From an uncultured Clostridia bacterium (GTDB lineage: Bacteria; Bacillota; Clostridia; Christensenellales; UBA1242), in assembly GCA_946487985.1 (NCBI GenBank), contig CAMLUY010000058.1, forward strand, positions 1 through 6,688: a stretch of DNA of 6,688 nt. The letters run 5' to 3'. Below are positions 6,542-6,688 of the stretch, piece after piece. The stretch's first letter is position 1; each line of letters starts with the position of its first letter. The notes under the pieces are model-generated. The model saw nothing but the letters and a program-made list of their open reading frames with translations. It had not been told where the DNA came from and did not search any database. A program made the position numbers and the translations under genes.

Positions 6542-6569
6542 ATTATATCTCATTTCTCAAAAAAGTCAA
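6542..6569 (-). promoter_or_regulatory. Sigma-A (sigma-70) type promoter of the operon
   Basis: On the minus strand TTGACT (6569-6564) is followed by a 16-bp spacer and a perfect TATAAT (6547-6542). The -35 differs from consensus at one base, and the region upstream is A/T-rich, resembling an UP element. The expected transcription start is near 6535, about 18 nt before the PHP start codon. No extended -10 TGn motif is present, and I see no clear operator palindrome overlapping the promoter. Confidence 0.85.
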
Positions 6570-6629
6570 ACCTTTTTATTTGCACTTTTCAAATTAAAAT
6601 ATTTTCAAATTCAAGAAAAATATTTTCAC

Positions 6630-6658
6630 AAAAAAAGCACATAATCATGCGCTTTTTT
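6630..6658 (-). terminator. Rho-independent terminator of the upstream gene
   Basis: Read on the minus strand, a 6-bp stem GCGCAT/ATGTGC (6652-6647 and 6642-6637), with one G-U pair and the 4-nt loop GATT, is flanked by six A before and seven T after. The A and T tracts extend the stem to 12 bp. As RNA the minus-strand version pairs fully, while the plus-strand version has an A-C mismatch, so the preferred direction is leftward. It would end a gene on the minus strand beyond position 6688. Weak function in the opposite direction is possible. Nothing further is recognisable in 6659-6688. Confidence 0.8.
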
Positions 6659-6688
6659 ATTATCATTTAATATAAACTATGTGATGTT

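Noticed and set aside
6488..6670. Plus-strand open frame of 60 codons over the operon promoter
   Set aside because: It runs through the promoter and terminator hairpin in AT-rich DNA, with no recognisable domain and composition typical of chance.

Overview
The window reads as chromosomal DNA from a low-GC Gram-positive bacterium, most likely an uncultured clostridial lineage (Bacillota). The reasons are the gene set (a PHP phosphoesterase of the type that sits beside rapZ/yvcK/whiA in Clostridia, whiA, a dnaE with a Gram-positive-type PHP domain, and a pfkA homologue), consensus AAGGAGG-like ribosome binding sites, and a near-consensus sigma-A promoter. Coding DNA is about 42-52% GC in the lines I counted. 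The spacer at the left end is only about 9% GC and the one at the right end about 22%, a very sharp contrast. No lineage below the clostridial level can be defended from the sequence alone.

All four genes lie on the minus strand and form one compact transcription unit, read right to left. At the right edge is a hairpin with a U-tract (6630-6658) that would end transcription of a gene outside the window. It is followed by a promoter (-35 TTGACT, 16-bp spacer, -10 TATAAT; 6542-6569) and a leader of about 18 nt. Then come a PHP-domain metal-dependent phosphoesterase (6517-5762), whiA (5758-4799), dnaE (4795-1163) and a pfkA homologue (1153-260). The junctions are 3, 3 and 9 nt, so translational coupling is likely. 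Below pfkA is a 259-bp AT-only tract in which I find no gene and no convincing terminator.

Functionally the unit joins a regulator of cell division (WhiA), a replicative polymerase (DnaE), a central glycolytic enzyme family (Pfk) and a small phosphoesterase. The order matches a conserved clostridial neighbourhood (PHP-rapZ-yvcK-whiA-ptsH-dnaE-pfkA), but rapZ, yvcK and the HPr gene are missing from their usual places.

The most unusual gene is the Pfk homologue. The Mg-ATP aspartate of its GGDGS motif is Asn (GGNGS), the following glycine/lysine selector is Ser, one substrate-phosphate Arg and the substrate His are replaced, the C-terminus is short, and a CxxCxxC motif surrounds the active-site Arg. 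DnaE looks catalytically intact in both its PHP and polymerase domains and carries three insertions, one of them strongly acidic. I see no evidence for a wholly new system (no CRISPR, mobile element, toxin-antitoxin or defence genes). The points worth follow-up are the divergent Pfk and the contracted gene cluster.
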